Position numbers and translations under genes: made by a program. Below, one piece after another: positions 11,787-24,885 of a DNA stretch of 64,000 nucleotides. Under the pieces are notes generated by a model that was not told the DNA's origin, did no database searches, and saw only the letters and a program-made list of their open reading frames with translations. The stretch is from assembly GCA_947561395.2 (NCBI GenBank), contig OX387192.1:9336221-9400220 (forward strand), given 5' to 3'. The number at the start of each line of letters is the position of its first letter. The first letter of the stretch is position 1. The stretch is from Buxus sempervirens (Eukaryota > Streptophyta > Magnoliopsida > Buxales > Buxaceae).

Positions 11787-13463
11787 ATGGATTCCGGATC
11801 ATCCTTTGCCTTGCCATTGTCTGTCCACGCAGCCTCCCCTGCAAAACCCCCTAATCTCACTAGGAATAGCCCGGCAGATTCATTCTACACTAGGTGGGTC
11901 AACTCCATGACCCTTGATGAAGAGAGGAGATGGGATTCCAACCATCTAGGCCACATTCTGCTTATCCCGAAGATTCCCTTCAAGTGGGAGATTATTGAAG
12001 CCATGATTGGTCATTGGGTGCCCGACCTCAATCTTTTCCGTTTTGGCAACCATGAGCTGACCCCGACCATTGAAGAGGTGGAAACCATCCTGGGCTTGAG
12101 ATTTGATGAGAAGGTAGTGAACCCACCCCTTAGGCCCAGCTACAAGAAGGAGGCTTCTACTTTCCTGGGTATAGGGAAGAAGGATTTAGGGGATTCTGAT
12201 ACTCTTTCGACTTTGTCCAAGTCTTTTTGACTGAGAAGCTCTTGAGGGGGGGAGAACAAGGAAGCCAGGTTCAATGCCTTGACCCTGATAGTGGTTAACC
12301 AACTGCTTTTCCCCCGGGATGACGATGAGGTGGACTTGGCCCTTATCTCAGTTATATGCCAAGTTAGGGAGCGGGAGAGATTGGCCCCTATGATTTTGGC
12401 AGAGATGTATCAAGCTTTGACTGACTGTTATTACAGGAAGGCAAAGCGTTTCCTGTCATGTGCCCCTATCCTGCAAGTAATAATTTTTTTTTCTTTTTTG
12501 CATTTTTTTCTTTTTTTTTTCCTATTTTTTCTTTTTATTTTTTTGTTTTTTTGCTTTTTGCTATTTTTTCTTTTGCAATACACTGAAATATCTCTCCTCC
12601 TTTGCAGCTTTGGCTACTTGACCACCTGAGTCAGATTGAGGAGATCAATCGGCACTTTTTCCCAATCTTGAAAGTTCCCATTTTGATGAGCAACCGAGGG
12701 TGTCTTGACATTCCAGGGGGTAAACAGGGCTGGTTTACTTTCTTGGCTACACTCCAGGATGATCAAGTGAGGTGGCCTGGTACTTATTAGCCCAATGCAG
12801 AGACTGTGATCAGTTTCCGAGACCGCAACTTTTTGGTTCTGGCTGGCTTGAGACACGCGGTGCTTTACCTCCCTTTGCGGGTTCTTCGTCGGTTCATAGC
12901 AACCCAGGGGATTATAATCCCAAGTGGATATTGAGGACCACCTTGGGCCACTTTCCCCAGCCACCATAAAGCTGAATGCTTGGTTGATGAGGGAGTGGTT
13001 CTATGTTCGTTTTATGCGGAGCCCGGTCTTCTCAGAGTCCCATGTGAAGGACTATCTCTTCTGGATTAGGGAGCAGATACAGAGTCAGGCTCCAGTACCT
13101 AAAGATCCTCCTGGAGTCTGAGAGAGCTTCTCACAAGCGATTTCAGCAGATATGGGTACGAGAGGCCCGAAAGCTTAGGATACGGGGTCTTGACATGGAA
13201 AGGCAACTTGTAGAGCAGGTATCCCGCCGTCTTGCTATGGAAAAGCAACTTGAGGAGCATAGGCAGGCTTGCTGTCTTGAAGTCCGAGCACTGCGGCAGA
13301 AGCACCAGGATGCTTTAGCCAGCCTTAGGAACATGAGGATCAGTCAGACCCTTTTAGATGAGGCTATATCCTTCTTGAGTGATCCCGATGCAGAGGGGGA
13401 GTGATTGCAGCTCAGGCAGCTCTGATTCGGGAACTTGAGAAGCGGCTAGGAGATAGAGACTAG
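11787..13463 (+). CDS. Captured DUF7745-like gene in element D, antisense to pol
   Basis: It starts MDSGSSFALPLSVHAASP. A segment with FYTRWVNSMTLDEERRWDS, GHWVPDLNLFRF and LTPTIEEVETILGL follows, which I recognise as the DUF7745/PMD-like plant family of unknown function. A pyrimidine-rich intron appears to lie at about 12476-12607. The C-terminal part is a Glu/Arg/Gln-rich coiled coil ending near SFLSDPDAEG. The homologue in element B (51405-53180) has the same layout. The copy looks decayed in places. Function is unknown; the coiled coil suggests self-association. Confidence 0.65.
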
Positions 13464-14426
13464 CCTTATTTCCTGCACATTTTTTCTTTTCTTTTTTCAT
13501 ACCTTTGTATGAAAGCAAACTCCAATAGTGGAAAGACAAAGGATTTAATTCAAAAATAAATTTTTTATATTATTGGCCTCATAATGCTCAGATGCTTGTA
13601 AAAACAAAGGTTTTATGAAAAGTATTTGATTTATCATCACTGGCCAAAGTATAGTTTTTCTTTTTTGATATTTTTTTTTAAATTTGGTCCATGCACTTAA
13701 TCACCCATAATTAAATGAATTAAAACCAAATTAAATAATGAAGAGGGTAGTCCAAGTAATAATAAGGGATCAAAACCGTCCATCTTAGGACCTTTAGAGT
13801 CATCCCCAAATTCCTCTTCTTCCCGAATTGACCGTGTTACCCAATCTGCTCAGTCTTAGTACTTGTGCTGATTTCTCTTCAAGCTTGGATCACATGATCA
13901 ACTCAACCGTTGATTTTTTTCCTTTTTTTATTTTTTTTCTTTCTTTTCTTCTTTGCCAATATTGCCCCTAGCGCCAGTTATGGTTTTCACTAGGGCTGGC
14001 TTCACCAATTTCACTCTGAAATTTGAATGAACATCCTAAAATCACCGAGGGCTTAGAAATAGGACGAAACAAAGGCTAGGCTTGGTTTATGAAAGAAAAG
14101 GTATTACAGGCTCAAAAATTTTCAAATGTGGAAATAGGTTGACCGGACTTACAGTCATGATGAATTTTTCCCCACGTCCCAAAATGAATCCTTTTCCTCT
14201 CTTTTCACACTTGGCTTTCATTTGCCATTTTTCTTTGCTTTTTTTTATTTTTCTTTATTTTTGCCTCAATTGGCCTTGCCCCAATTTGTTTTGCCCCAGT
14301 GTAAGATTGTAAGTCCGGTTTAGGTTTATCAAAGAAACGAACCGGTTCAACTTGACTAGACTTGGGATTAAAATTTTGAAGGAAATAAAGAAGGATGGCC
14401 TCGGATCATTTCCTAGTAATGTTCAA
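13464..14426. other. Spacer between pol and antisense genes of element D
   Basis: AT-rich non-coding DNA where the convergent pol and DUF7745 transcription units meet. It aligns with 50489-51405 of element B, including the blocks around tttacaagcatctgag (in B orientation) and taagtccggttgac. No gene seen. Confidence 0.5.
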
Positions 14427-14429
14427 TCA

Positions 14430-15600
14430 AGGAAAATACCTTTTTACTGCATCAGAGTTAATTGGCTCAGGAAAATCTGTCGCATCCATTTCTGTTAAGA
14501 TGAGTGCACCCCTTGATAGGACCTTCTTGACAACATAAGGCCCTTCCCAATTGGGCTTGAACTTACCACGAGGATCTTCCAAAAATGGTAGAATTTTCTT
14601 TAGAACCAAATTCCCTTCCTGGAAAGTTCTGGGCTTCACTTTCTTATTGTAGGTCGGGCCATTCTCCTCTGGTACAACTGGCCATGACAAAGCGCCTTCA
14701 AACGCTTCTCTTCTATTAGGTGTAGTTGATCACTTCTTGACTGTATCCATTCAGCTTCTTCCAATTCAGCCTCCATGAGCACTCTGAGTGATGGGATTTC
14801 TACTTCCACTGGCAAGACTGCTTCCATTCCATAGACTAGGGAATACGGGGTTGCCCCAGTTGAAGTCCGGATTGAGGTTCTGTAGGCATGTAGAGCAAGC
14901 GGTAGCATTTCATGCCAATCCTTGTAACTCACTACCATCTTCTGAATGATTTTCTTTATATTCTTATTTGCTGCTTCCACTGCCCCATTCATCTTTGGCC
15001 TGTACGGAGCTGACTTGTGGTGGGTGATCTGAAACTGCTCACACATCTTCTTCATGTCCTTGTTCTTAATATTTGAAGCGTTGTCTGATACTATGGCACT
15101 TGGCAGTCCATAGCGACAAATGATATTGTGCTTCAAAAATTTAATAACATGGTTGCTTGTGATATTCGCATATGAGGCTGCTTCTACCCACTTAGTGAAA
15201 TAATCAATTGCCACCAAAATGAATCTGTGCCCGTTTGATGCCTTAGGGGAAATCATGCCAATGATGTCTATGCCCCACATGGAAAAGGGCCATGGTGATG
15301 TCATGTTGTGCAACTCACTTGGGGGTGCGTGCTTGTTATCTGCATATATCTGACATTGGTGACACCTCCTAACATGTATACAGCAATCATGCTCCATGGT
15401 CGACCAGTAGTATCCCAACCGCAGGATCTTCTTTGCCAGCATGTGCCCGTTCATATGGGGTCCACAAACTCCTCCATGTACAGTCTCGATTAACCTTTCT
15501 GACTCAGCCTTAGCAACACATCTGAGCAGAATATCATTGTGTGATCTCTTGTACAAGTGTCCACCGCTTAGCAGGAACTGACCAACCAATCTCTATATTT
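14430..15600 (-). CDS. Element D integrase region (fossil)
   Basis: The HHCC zinc-binding part (HGGVCGPHMNGH, RCHQCQIYAD) is followed by the retroviral-type integrase core with its acidic residues in GIDIIG, VSDNAS and NGAVEAANK. A C-terminal segment with GKFKPNWEGPYVVKKVL follows. In active relatives it inserts the cDNA into the genome. Broken. Confidence 0.88.
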
Positions 15601-15649
15601 GCCTTTTCTCAGTAGAAGTGGCATTTTCTGGCAAACTCCGATTGTTCAA

Positions 15650-18050
15650 GAAATTTTTGATATCTTGAAACCATGGTGTTTCCTCTTCTGTGCTCCCTCT
15701 AGAACGAGACAATAAGCTGGTTCATCCCTGACCTCAATTTCCAATGGTTTGATGTCTACCCCTTCTGGCATGCTGAGCATGGAAGCCAATGTTGCTAGAG
15801 CATCCGCGAACTGATTCTTGGCCCTTGGCATATAGTTAAAGAAAATTCGAGTAAAATTTGTGCTTATTTCTTCCAAATACTGGTGATAGGGGATCAATTT
15901 GTGATCCTTGGTTTTCCATTCACTAGTTGTTTGGAAGATGATAAGACTCGAATCTCTGTATACGTCAAGTTCCTCCACTTCATGATCTATGGCGACTTGC
16001 AACCCAATTATACATGCTTCATATTCTGCAATATTATTGGTGCACTGGAATCTCAACTTCACTGCAATCGGGATGTGTGACCCATCTGACTTGACCAAAA
16101 CTGCCCCTATTCCATTTCCATTCATGTTGGTAGCTCCGTCGAAGAACATCTGCCAAGAATTTTCACTTTCCTCTTCTTCAGTAAATAGAATTGCCTCATC
16201 GGGAAAGTTGGTCTTCAAAGGTTGATATTCTAGCAAAGGATGTGCAGCCAGGTGATCAGCAATGGCTTGACCCTTGATCGCTTTCTGAGTGATGTACGTG
16301 AGGTCAAACTCAGATAGTAGTAGTTGCCACTTTGCCGTTCTACCAGTCAGTGCCGGTTTCTCAAATAAATATTTCAGAGGGTCCATCCGGGATATCAATA
16401 ATGTGGAGTGACTAAGGAAGTAATGCCTTAGCCTCTGAGTTGCCCACACTAGAGCACAACAGGTTTTTTCCAATGGTGAGTACTTGGCTTCATATTCTGT
16501 GAATTTTTTCCTCAAATAGTAAATTGCCCTTTCCTTTCTACAAGTCTCATCATGTTGCCCCAAGACACATCCCATTGACGTTTCCAACATTGACAAGTAC
16601 AGGATCAGTGGTCTTCCTGGAGTTGGTGGCATTAGCACAGGTGGGTTCAGAAAATATTTCTTTATTGTATCAAAAGCCTGCTGGCAATCCTCATTCCAGA
16701 CCGTTGGGTTATCCTTCCTCAGAAGTTTGAAAATTGGTTCACAAATAGCCGTGAGCTGTGAACTTGCTTATATATTGAATTCTTCCAAGAAAGCCCCTAA
16801 CCTCCTTCTCTGTTCTGGGTGATGGCATTTCAATTATGGCCTTGGCTTTAGCCAGGTCAATTTCAATTCCTCTTCGGCTCACTATAAATCCCAGCAACTT
16901 CCCTGATGTAGCCCCAAAGACGCATTTAGCCGGGTTAAGCCGCAGACTATACTTTCTGAGTCGATCAAACACTTTCTTCAGATTGATCAAGCGGTCCTCT
17001 TCTTTGCATGATTTGGCAATCATATCGTCCACATAGACCTCCATCTCCTTATGGATCATATCATGGAATAGTGCTGTCATGGCTCGCTGGTATGTTGCCC
17101 CAGCATTCTTAAGCCCAAACGGCATGACTGTATAGTGGAAGGTGCCCCAAGGTGTGATAAATGCTGTTTTCTCTTGATCTTCCTTAGCCATTTTGATCTG
17201 ATTGTTTCCCAAGAAACCATTCATGAACGAAAATAGGCTATGTACCGCAGTATTATTGACCATAATGTCGATGTGTGGAAGTGGAAAATCATCCTTTGGG
17301 CTTGCCTTATTCAGATCTCTATAGTCCGCGCACATTCTGACTTTCCCGTCCTTCTTTGGTACTGGCACTATGTTTGCAAGCCACTCAGGGTACGTAGAGA
17401 CTGCCAAAAATCCTGTTTGGAATTGCTTGACCAGTTTGTCCTTGACCTTCAAGGTCTATTCAGGTTTTAATATTCTCAGCTTCTGCTTAATTGGCTTGAC
17501 CCCTGGCAAAATTGGCAACTTGTGCACCACCATGTCAGTGTCCAAAACCGGCATGTCTCGATACGACCAAGCAAATACATCCTTATAGTCGGCCAAGAAC
17601 TATGTCATTTCAACACGCTGCACATTAGATAAACATGCCCCAATTTTCACTATTTTTGGGTCATCTTCGGTCCCAAGATTTATTGAAATGGTCTCCTCAA
17701 TATTAGGTTGGACCCCCTTTTCATGACGTTCCAATTGATATTCAATTTCTTTTGGGACGTCTTCTTCTTTGACCTCGGTCTCTTCTTCGATCCCTATGAG
17801 ATCGAAGTTGAGCTCAAGGTCGAAGTCATATTCAACCTGGTCCAATTCGGTTTGCTTATATGGTTCATAAGTGGTTTGGACCTTTTTGAAAAAATTAAAT
17901 TTTCTAGAAAAAATAGAAAAATCTTTTTGGTTTTTTTGTGAGCCTTCTAAATATAATTCCCCTGAAGACGAAGGCTCATTAGGACCTTCAGGGTAATGGC
18001 ATTCCACTATTGGAGTTTTTTTTGGAAGCCGCGTCAGTTTGCCAAACAAA
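15650..18050 (-). CDS. Element D reverse transcriptase and RNase H region (fossil)
   Basis: The RT palm motifs are visible (VRMCADYRDLNKA, PFGLKNAGATYQRAM, YVDDMIAKS). They are followed by the RT-linked RNase H and then a second, archaeal-type RNase H (FFDGATNMNGNGIGAVL, NNIAEYEACIIGLQ). The extra RNase H is a mark of the Tat lineage. Broken in several places. Confidence 0.88.
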
Positions 18051-19460
18051 CGCTACTTCAAAGGTAAGAGGAGTTTCCTCCCAATTGTTCAATACAAAAT
18101 TTTTGGGAGCAGGGGAAATAGGGAAAGCCTGCTCCTCAAGCCCAGAATCCGATGCCATCATCACAGGGTGGGTACTGCCCTTTTCTGCTACTGGGCCCAG
18201 TCCAGATATAACCTCATCCGGAATCTTCACTGCTGTCCAGTCAATGAATGGTAGGTCCATGTCTGCTCCTGTTTTATCGCCCTCAGTCATGGCTAAGAAT
18301 GCACCGACATTTTCAGAGAAGTCTGTCTGATGCTCGGGCTGTGGCCCGGCCCATTTGCTGTTTCCAGTATAGGAGATGGGTTGTACAGTTGCAAGGCCGA
18401 AACAGAAGGCTTTTGGAATGGGTTGATGTTTCGGTAAGGAGGCTTGGATTGGTCCATGGGAGGAGATAGTTGGATTATGCAAGAGGGTCTTGGAAAATTC
18501 TCCCTTAGATGAGGGAGTTTTCCTTTGCTTCTTTTCTCTCCTTCTTCGTACTTCATCCTCCTCCAACCTCTGGGTTTAAATCCCAACCCTACTTTGGGGA
18601 TCAGCTTCTTGGCCCTGATGGGCTCCATCATTCCTTGCAAATTGATTCCTAGACCTTTCCCCGGGTGAAAGTGGCATCTGTTCATCACTTTCTTCACCAT
18701 TTCTTCAGCAGTAGTCTCCTTCTTTTCTTTTTTCTCACACCCCCAGGTATGAAATTAACCGTCTCAAACTGAAATGAGTGAAACGCCATCTTGTCGACAG
18801 TTAAGTCCACATTTATTAAGGGTACATCAGGTGACACAATGGGAGGCACCAAATTCTCAGCTAGGACTGTTATCACCATTTGTCCTCTTATGTATTTCAC
18901 CCTTTGGTGGAGCGTGGATGGTATTGCCCTAGCCGAGTGTATCCATGGCCTTCCTAGGAGCAGATTGAAGGCTGCGGGAATATCCATCACTTCAAATGTG
19001 ATGTTGAAAATATTAGGTCCAATTGTGACCGGCAGTTCAATCTCCCCTAGGGAGTGTGTCTTAGAGCTATCGAAAGCCTTCACTATCCTCCCATTTTGCT
19101 TGATCTTCGACTGATCCAGACCAAGCTTGACAAAAGTGATTAACGGACAGACGTTTAACGCCGACCCGTTGTCAATTAATACCCGTGCGATCATACTGCC
19201 CTTACAAAGCACTGTGATGTGAAAAGGGTCAACATGATAACACCCACCTGGGCTTATCTCACCTTCAGAGAAGCTTATCACATTATGTGACAAGATTTGA
19301 CCAACCATTTTGCCTAGCTGGTCTGGATCGATTGTCTGGGATACGTGTGCACTCTGTAGCACCCTTAACAATTCATCCCTGTGCTTTTCAGAATTCAGCA
19401 AAAGGCCCAGTATTGAAATTTGGGCCGAGACCTTGTTTAGCTGATCCACAAGATTGAATT
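18050..19460 (-). CDS. Element D protease and G-patch-like region (fossil)
   Basis: An aspartic-protease-like segment (LIDNGSALNVCPL, LLGRPWIHSARAIPS) is followed by a Gly-rich G-patch-like piece (HPGKGLGINLQG) and an acidic linker leading to RT. The order matches element B. Broken. Confidence 0.8.
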
Positions 19461-21770
19461 TACTTTTCTTTATAATTTTTATGAGGTCTGATGCCTCATT
19501 TTCTGCACCTTGGGGGTGTCTTCTCCTACTTTTGCCTTTCCCTTCAACTTTCTTTTTTCTTCTGTTTCTTTTTTCTCTCTCTACCTCTGTTTCTTTTTCT
19601 TTCTCTTCAACCCCTGCACATCTCCCCGACCTCGTCATGAGGTTCACCTCCTCCTAGTTCTGGTTCCTGACCATTGGAACCGTAGCCGTAACTCCCTCGC
19701 TGTAATTCCATGGTACAGCGGCCTCAGAATAGGCTAGTTTAGGGACATTGGCCACCAACGGCTGGAGTTTGGATCGGGATGTATGGACCGGTTTAGGGAT
19801 ATTGTAGGATGGCTGAATATTTACAACCAAAGGCTGGAGTTTGTATTTTGTGGGAACAGAAGAGGTGATGGAAGTAGTGGTGGGGTCAAGGTTGACGACC
19901 AAAGGAGCCTTTTGTGGCTTGGCCGGTGAACAAGTAGGTGGACTGCAATTGAAGACCAGAGGAGGCCTTGAAATATTTATTTTGGCCATGAGGGAGGAGA
20001 CCCGGTTCAGAGAGGAGCTGATGTCCTCAGCAGTATCATCATTTTTTTGGGAGACCACATTGACCTCCTCTTCTTCTTTCTCTTGGAAAAAATGGACCTT
20101 GACCGAGGTCCCTATGGGAGCTATAAGCTGAGATGGATCAAATGCCCTTTTCTTGGCAGATATTGCAGTGATGGAGTTGGATGGGCCTGTCCCATTGTGG
20201 TACGGCAGAGGGTTCTGCCCAATATCATTCCCCGACGGGGCGGGTGTAGCAGTGTTGAACACTAATGCCTTCTGATCCAACAGGTCTTGGACCGCGTATT
20301 TCAGAACCCAGCAATTATCTGTAGAGTGCCCTGGTGCACCCATGTGGAAGTCACAAGTGACTGCCAGATTGAAATTCCTCCCCTTTGTGGCATTCGGGCT
20401 GGGCTCCTTCAAGGTCACATATTCCCCTTTCAGCAGAGTTGGCAGTAGTTGGGAAAGAGATACGGGTAGGGGAGTAAAGACTCGGTTCCTCCTTGCTGCC
20501 AACCAGGCCTCCCTCTCTTCCTTGGTAAAAGTCCTCCTTGGGTTTGCTGGCAAGGAGGGGGAGAAATTGACATTGTGTGGGGTCTGATAAGAGTACTGGG
20601 CCTGTTGGGCCTGCTGGGGTGCAGAGATGTTCACATGGAGCGGTTTCTTGGCGGGAGGAGCCTGGACCAGGTTCACTTCTCCTTCTTTCCTGGCTCCGTT
20701 CTTTTTGAATCCAGCCCCCTTTTTCTGTGCAGGGAAGCGGTGGAATCAGATTGCCCAGTCAAAGTTGAATAGTCAATGAGCCTTCCTGACCTGACCCCTT
20801 CCTTGATCCGGTCCACCACCTGTACCAGGGCTGCAAAATTGGTGGTGATCTGCCCCACCAAATGGTTATAGAAAGGCTGCCCCAGTGTGCCCCTAAACGT
20901 TGAGATCATTTCAGGCTCTAGCATAGGCGGCCTGACCTGGGAGGCGGCCTCTCTCCACCTTTTGGCATACTGCCGTACAGGCTCATCTTTCCCCTTGCTC
21001 ATTCTCATCATGTCGTACCGATCTGGCACTATCTCAGAGTTGAATTTATATTGATCTAAGAAGGCATCGGCCAAGTCCTTCCACCTCCTGATCCTCCCAT
21101 GGTCCACTGTGGCAAACCACCTAAGAGCTGACCCTGTCAAACTCCTCTGGAAGAGTTGGATCAGTATGCCGTCATCCCGGCCAAATTGGCATGGGGCCCC
21201 GCAGTATAGTTTCAAGTGGCTCATAGGATAGCCTGTGCCATCAAATTTGTCGAAGTCCGGGCACTTGAACTTGGCCGGTAGACATACATTCGGGTACATG
21301 CACAGGTCGTCGAAGGTGGTACCTCCGTAGCTGTTTCCCCCCTTTACCTCCTTCAATTCTTCCTGGAACCTCTCTATCTTGAGCAGCATTTTTCTTTCCA
21401 TTTCCTCCCTAGCCTTCTCTTTCTCTATCTCCTTTTTAGATTCCACGGTGTTTTCCCTAATCAAGATAGGTTCAGGGACTAGCTCAGAGATGGGTTCAGG
21501 CATGGGTTGAGCCAGAAGTGGAACGTAGGCTTGGGATGGCGGTGCTTGATGGGAAGTCAATGCTTGGTTTTGGGCCTGGGCTTGAGCCGCCAGTAAGTCC
21601 CCCAACATTTTGGCCAGACCAGCCACTTGCTCCTGTAGCTGAGCAAAATCCTGAGCGGGAACAGTAGCTTGAGCTTGATTCTCTTCAGTATTCATGGCTC
21701 GAGCTTTGGATCTAGTCACGGGAGCAATGATGGCAAATATGTGTACCTGGGTAAGGAAAATCAAAGAAAC
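19460..21770 (-). CDS. Element D gag region (fossil)
   Basis: The Gag core has RYDMMRMSKGKDEPVRQYAK and a zinc-knuckle-like CDFHMGAPGHSTDNC, with the same Pro/Gln-rich start and Lys/Glu-rich end as in A and B. The protein start lies just inside the leader near TRSKARAMNTEENQ. Broken. Confidence 0.88.
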
Positions 21771-21869
21771 ATTTCAGCTTCCATTTAATTTGAGTCACAC
21801 CCCTATAAATGTAGACAAGTAGGTTAGGTGAACACAAGTCCAGATTTATCTATTTTTTTTTTGTTTTCC

Positions 21870-22560
21870 GTTGAAATATTCTAGGGCTTCCAAATGTCCC
21901 ACAAATGTTTTGATTTGATTGATAAAAATAACCAATCAAAGGTTTCTTGGAATATTCTAGGGCTTCCAAGTATCCCACAAATGTTTTGATTTGATTGGAA
22001 AAAATAACCAACCAAAGGTTTCTTGGAATATTTTAGGGCTTCCAAGTGTCCCACAAATGTTTTGATTTGATTGATAAAAATAACCAAGCAAAGGTTTCTT
22101 GGAATATTCTAGGGCTTCCAAGTGTCCCACAAATGTTTTGATTTGATTGATAAAAATAACCAACCAAAGGTTTCTTGGAATATTCTAGGGCTTCCAAGTG
22201 TCCCACAAATGTTTTGATTTGATTGATAAAAATAACCAATCAAAGGCTTCTTGGAATATTCTAGGGCTTCCGAGTATCCCACAAATGTTTGATTTTGAAT
22301 GGCTCTCGTGACCAAACAAAGGTTTTTTGGAATATTCTGGGGCTTCCAAATGTCCCATAAGTTTTTTTGATTTTGAATGGTTCTCATGACCAAACAAAGG
22401 TTTTTGGAATATTCTGGGGCTTCCAAATGTCCCACAAAGTTTTGATTTTGAATGGTTCTCGTGACCAAACAAAGGTTTTTGGAATATTCTGGGGCTTCCA
22501 AATGTCCCATAAGTTTTTTTGATTTTGAATGGAAAAAAAATCCAACCAAAGGTTTTTTTT
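21870..22560 (-). repeat. Leader tandem array of element D (about 76-bp units)
   Basis: About nine copies of a 75-76-bp unit centred on TTGGAATATTCTAGGGCTTCCAA and tgtcccacaaatg. Every unit has complementary arms, CTTGGAA/TTCCAAG in the gag-proximal copies and TTTGGAA/TTCCAAA in the last three. It sits at the same place as the unrelated-unit array of A and B. A pyrimidine-rich stretch lies at 22550-22750. Confidence 0.95.
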
Positions 22561-22849
22561 TTATTGCTTAGTTTTCTCAGTTTTCAAGTTCAAAAGCTTG
22601 ATTGAAACATGTTTTGAATTGAATTGGTATCAAAAAATATGACACCTTGGTTCCTTCTTTGAGTTTCAAAATTAGGTTAAATCCTGAAAGAATATTTTAT
22701 TTTATTTTATTCTTTTATTTTATTTTATTTTTTTTATTTTGTATTTTTTGAACATTTTTATGTTCTTTTCGGGGTGCCTAAGGATTATCCACAGTGTTTT
22801 AGGCATTTTATTCTGAAAATTTGGGCTGAAAAACCAATTTGTGCATTTT

Positions 22850-23005
22850 TTGAATGTATTCGGCATGAAATATTGACTAAAGCTATGGCTTATTGTATCT
22901 GATACAAATGATCGAAAACACGCATAGGCCTTTGTGACCGATAAAGTATGCCAGATATGAATAAGACTCTTCTTATCCGACCTGAGTTGCCGGTTAATGC
23001 CGAAA
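22850..23005. promoter_or_regulatory. GTATCCG-type word array in element D leader
   Basis: Diverged copies of gtattcggc, gtatctgata, tatccgac and gccgg words occur in the leader. They are weaker than, but of the same kind as, those at 11515-11660 and 27135-27300. The position mirrors the ACGGGC array in the leaders of A and B. Confidence 0.5.
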
Positions 23006-23159
23006 TGGCCATTTTTGACTCATTTTTTCACCCGATCATGTTATTTTTATTCCTACATGATGTTCACCTTGACTTGGCCTTCAAAACTAGTCCTCAATTG
23101 GACTTTGACACTTTACTTGCAAAATTCACAAATTCATGAGGATACTTGTACCCGCCAAA

Positions 23160-23790
23160 GTTATGCACCAATCCTTGGATTTTGTACATTTGGTTGCCTC
23201 CTACATGGACTGTGGGTAGGATGACTATTAAATTGAGTTGGAAACTCATCCTATAGGTTACACCAACCTTAGGCTATATACATTTTTGGGAAAAATTCCC
23301 TCCCAACCATATGGACACCATGGTTTTTAATTTACATGAAGATAAAAGAATACATGGCTTTACCTTACCACCTTGTGTTACCTTTAATATGGTATTATAC
23401 CTTGGCCTGTGAAACATGCAAACGGCCTTCCCACATTTACACCCAATTCCCCAAAGGCAATTGTGTACTTTTAGCTGAAAACGTGTTTCTCCACCTTCAA
23501 GCATATGGTTTTTGGGTTTTGGCTTAATTGGCAACTTAGAACTCAAGTCTAGTGATGCCCGGAATCGAATCACAGATCCCATTGTCATCACATCATTGAC
23601 TCAAATTCTAAGGTGAATGTTTTCACTTTCGCTTTCCGAAGTAATCGACCTCGGTGCGCCAAGCTACCCACATTCATGGTTCAACTTCCTATAGGTAATG
23701 GGTAGGCTGTGCAAATAGTTTAAAGTGCTCAAGTGCATTTGAAATTCAAGGTGCATTCATAACGTCCCAGCCCCTTGCCACTATTTTTCG
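23160..23790 (-). other. Conserved leader block of element D
   Basis: Nucleotide similarity to the leaders of A (4430-5070) and B (41200-41880) despite otherwise divergent leaders. Shared pieces include ggcaacttag, cacggccttcccaca-like text and tgaatgttttcactttcgct. Confidence 0.6.
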
Positions 23791-23949
23791 TAGCCATGCA
23801 TACAATTTCAAGCCAAGGCATATGATATTATATTGAAAGCAAAACATAAGCAAGCAAGAGAGCCAAAGCAACCAAATATGCACACAATTATTACATACCC
23901 AAAAAGTAGCATACAAGCATGTTATCATTTTGTACAAACAACAATTAAA

Positions 23950-24640
23950 CCATGCCAAACATGCTTGAAACCCAAAAGCATTCCCTAAAATTCCAGATTT
24001 CATGCTCAAAGTGTGTCATTCATACCCCAAATTGATGCCTAAAAATTCAGCAACTAAGCATTTTGTACAAGGAGCATTTGAACATAGAAAACATGCTTGA
24101 AAACTCCTCAAAACATCTACTGAATTCTGGGTTTTAGTGGCCTCATTTTCATGCTCATAGTTCATCATTTATAACCCAAATTGAAGTCTAAAAATCCAGC
24201 AACTAACAATATGGCACATGAGGTGTTTTGCTAGGGGAAAACATGCTTGAAAACTCCCAAAATATACACTAAATTTCCAGATTTCATGTTCTTCATTTGG
24301 ATGCTCAAATTACATTATTTTATACCCAAATGGAAGCCTAAAACTCAGCAACTAACAACATGATACAAAAGCTTTTAGCTTGGGAAATATATGCTTGAAA
24401 ACCCAAAGAAAAAGACCTACTGAATTTCCAGAAATTTTTTTTTTTGTTCTTAATTCTTTATGTTCAACATGCATCATTAAAGCCTAAGAAAAAATCCAGC
24501 AACTAAAATGGGGTACAAGATGTGTCTTAATTAGGGAAAACATGCTTGAAAGACCCCCCAAAATGTCCACTAAGTTTGCTGAATTTATGCTCTTCCATTT
24601 CATGCTCAAAATGTGGCATTATACCCCTAAAGCAAAGCAT
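23950..24640 (-). repeat. Second tandem array in element D leader (about 150-bp units)
   Basis: About five diverged copies of a unit containing aaaacatgcttgaaaac and aatccagcaactaa, with starts near 23959, 24091, 24241, 24390 and 24540. Not seen in A or B. Confidence 0.75.
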
Positions 24641-24864
24641 GTTATAGAATACAATATATAAACATGTATGACAAGACAAGGACCCAAAACATGATTATAA
24701 GCATACACAAATAATGCACACATGACCTTATCCTTATGAACCTTCTAGTCACACAAATCAGATTTGAAATACATTAACATGCACCAATAAAATAGGCAAA
24801 ATAGCAAGCATTCAAAAATAAAGAAAAAGCATGAACAAATACACAAAATGGCTTAAATCCACAG

Positions 24865-24885
24865 GTCCCCAGCGGAGTCGCCAGT
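24865..24885 (-). other. Primer binding site of element D (tRNA-Arg type)
   Basis: The minus strand reads actggcgactccgctggggac beside the LTR. TGGCGACTCCGCTGGGG matches the complement of the tRNA-Arg(ACG) 3' end as I recall it, with no mismatch. Confidence 0.88.
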
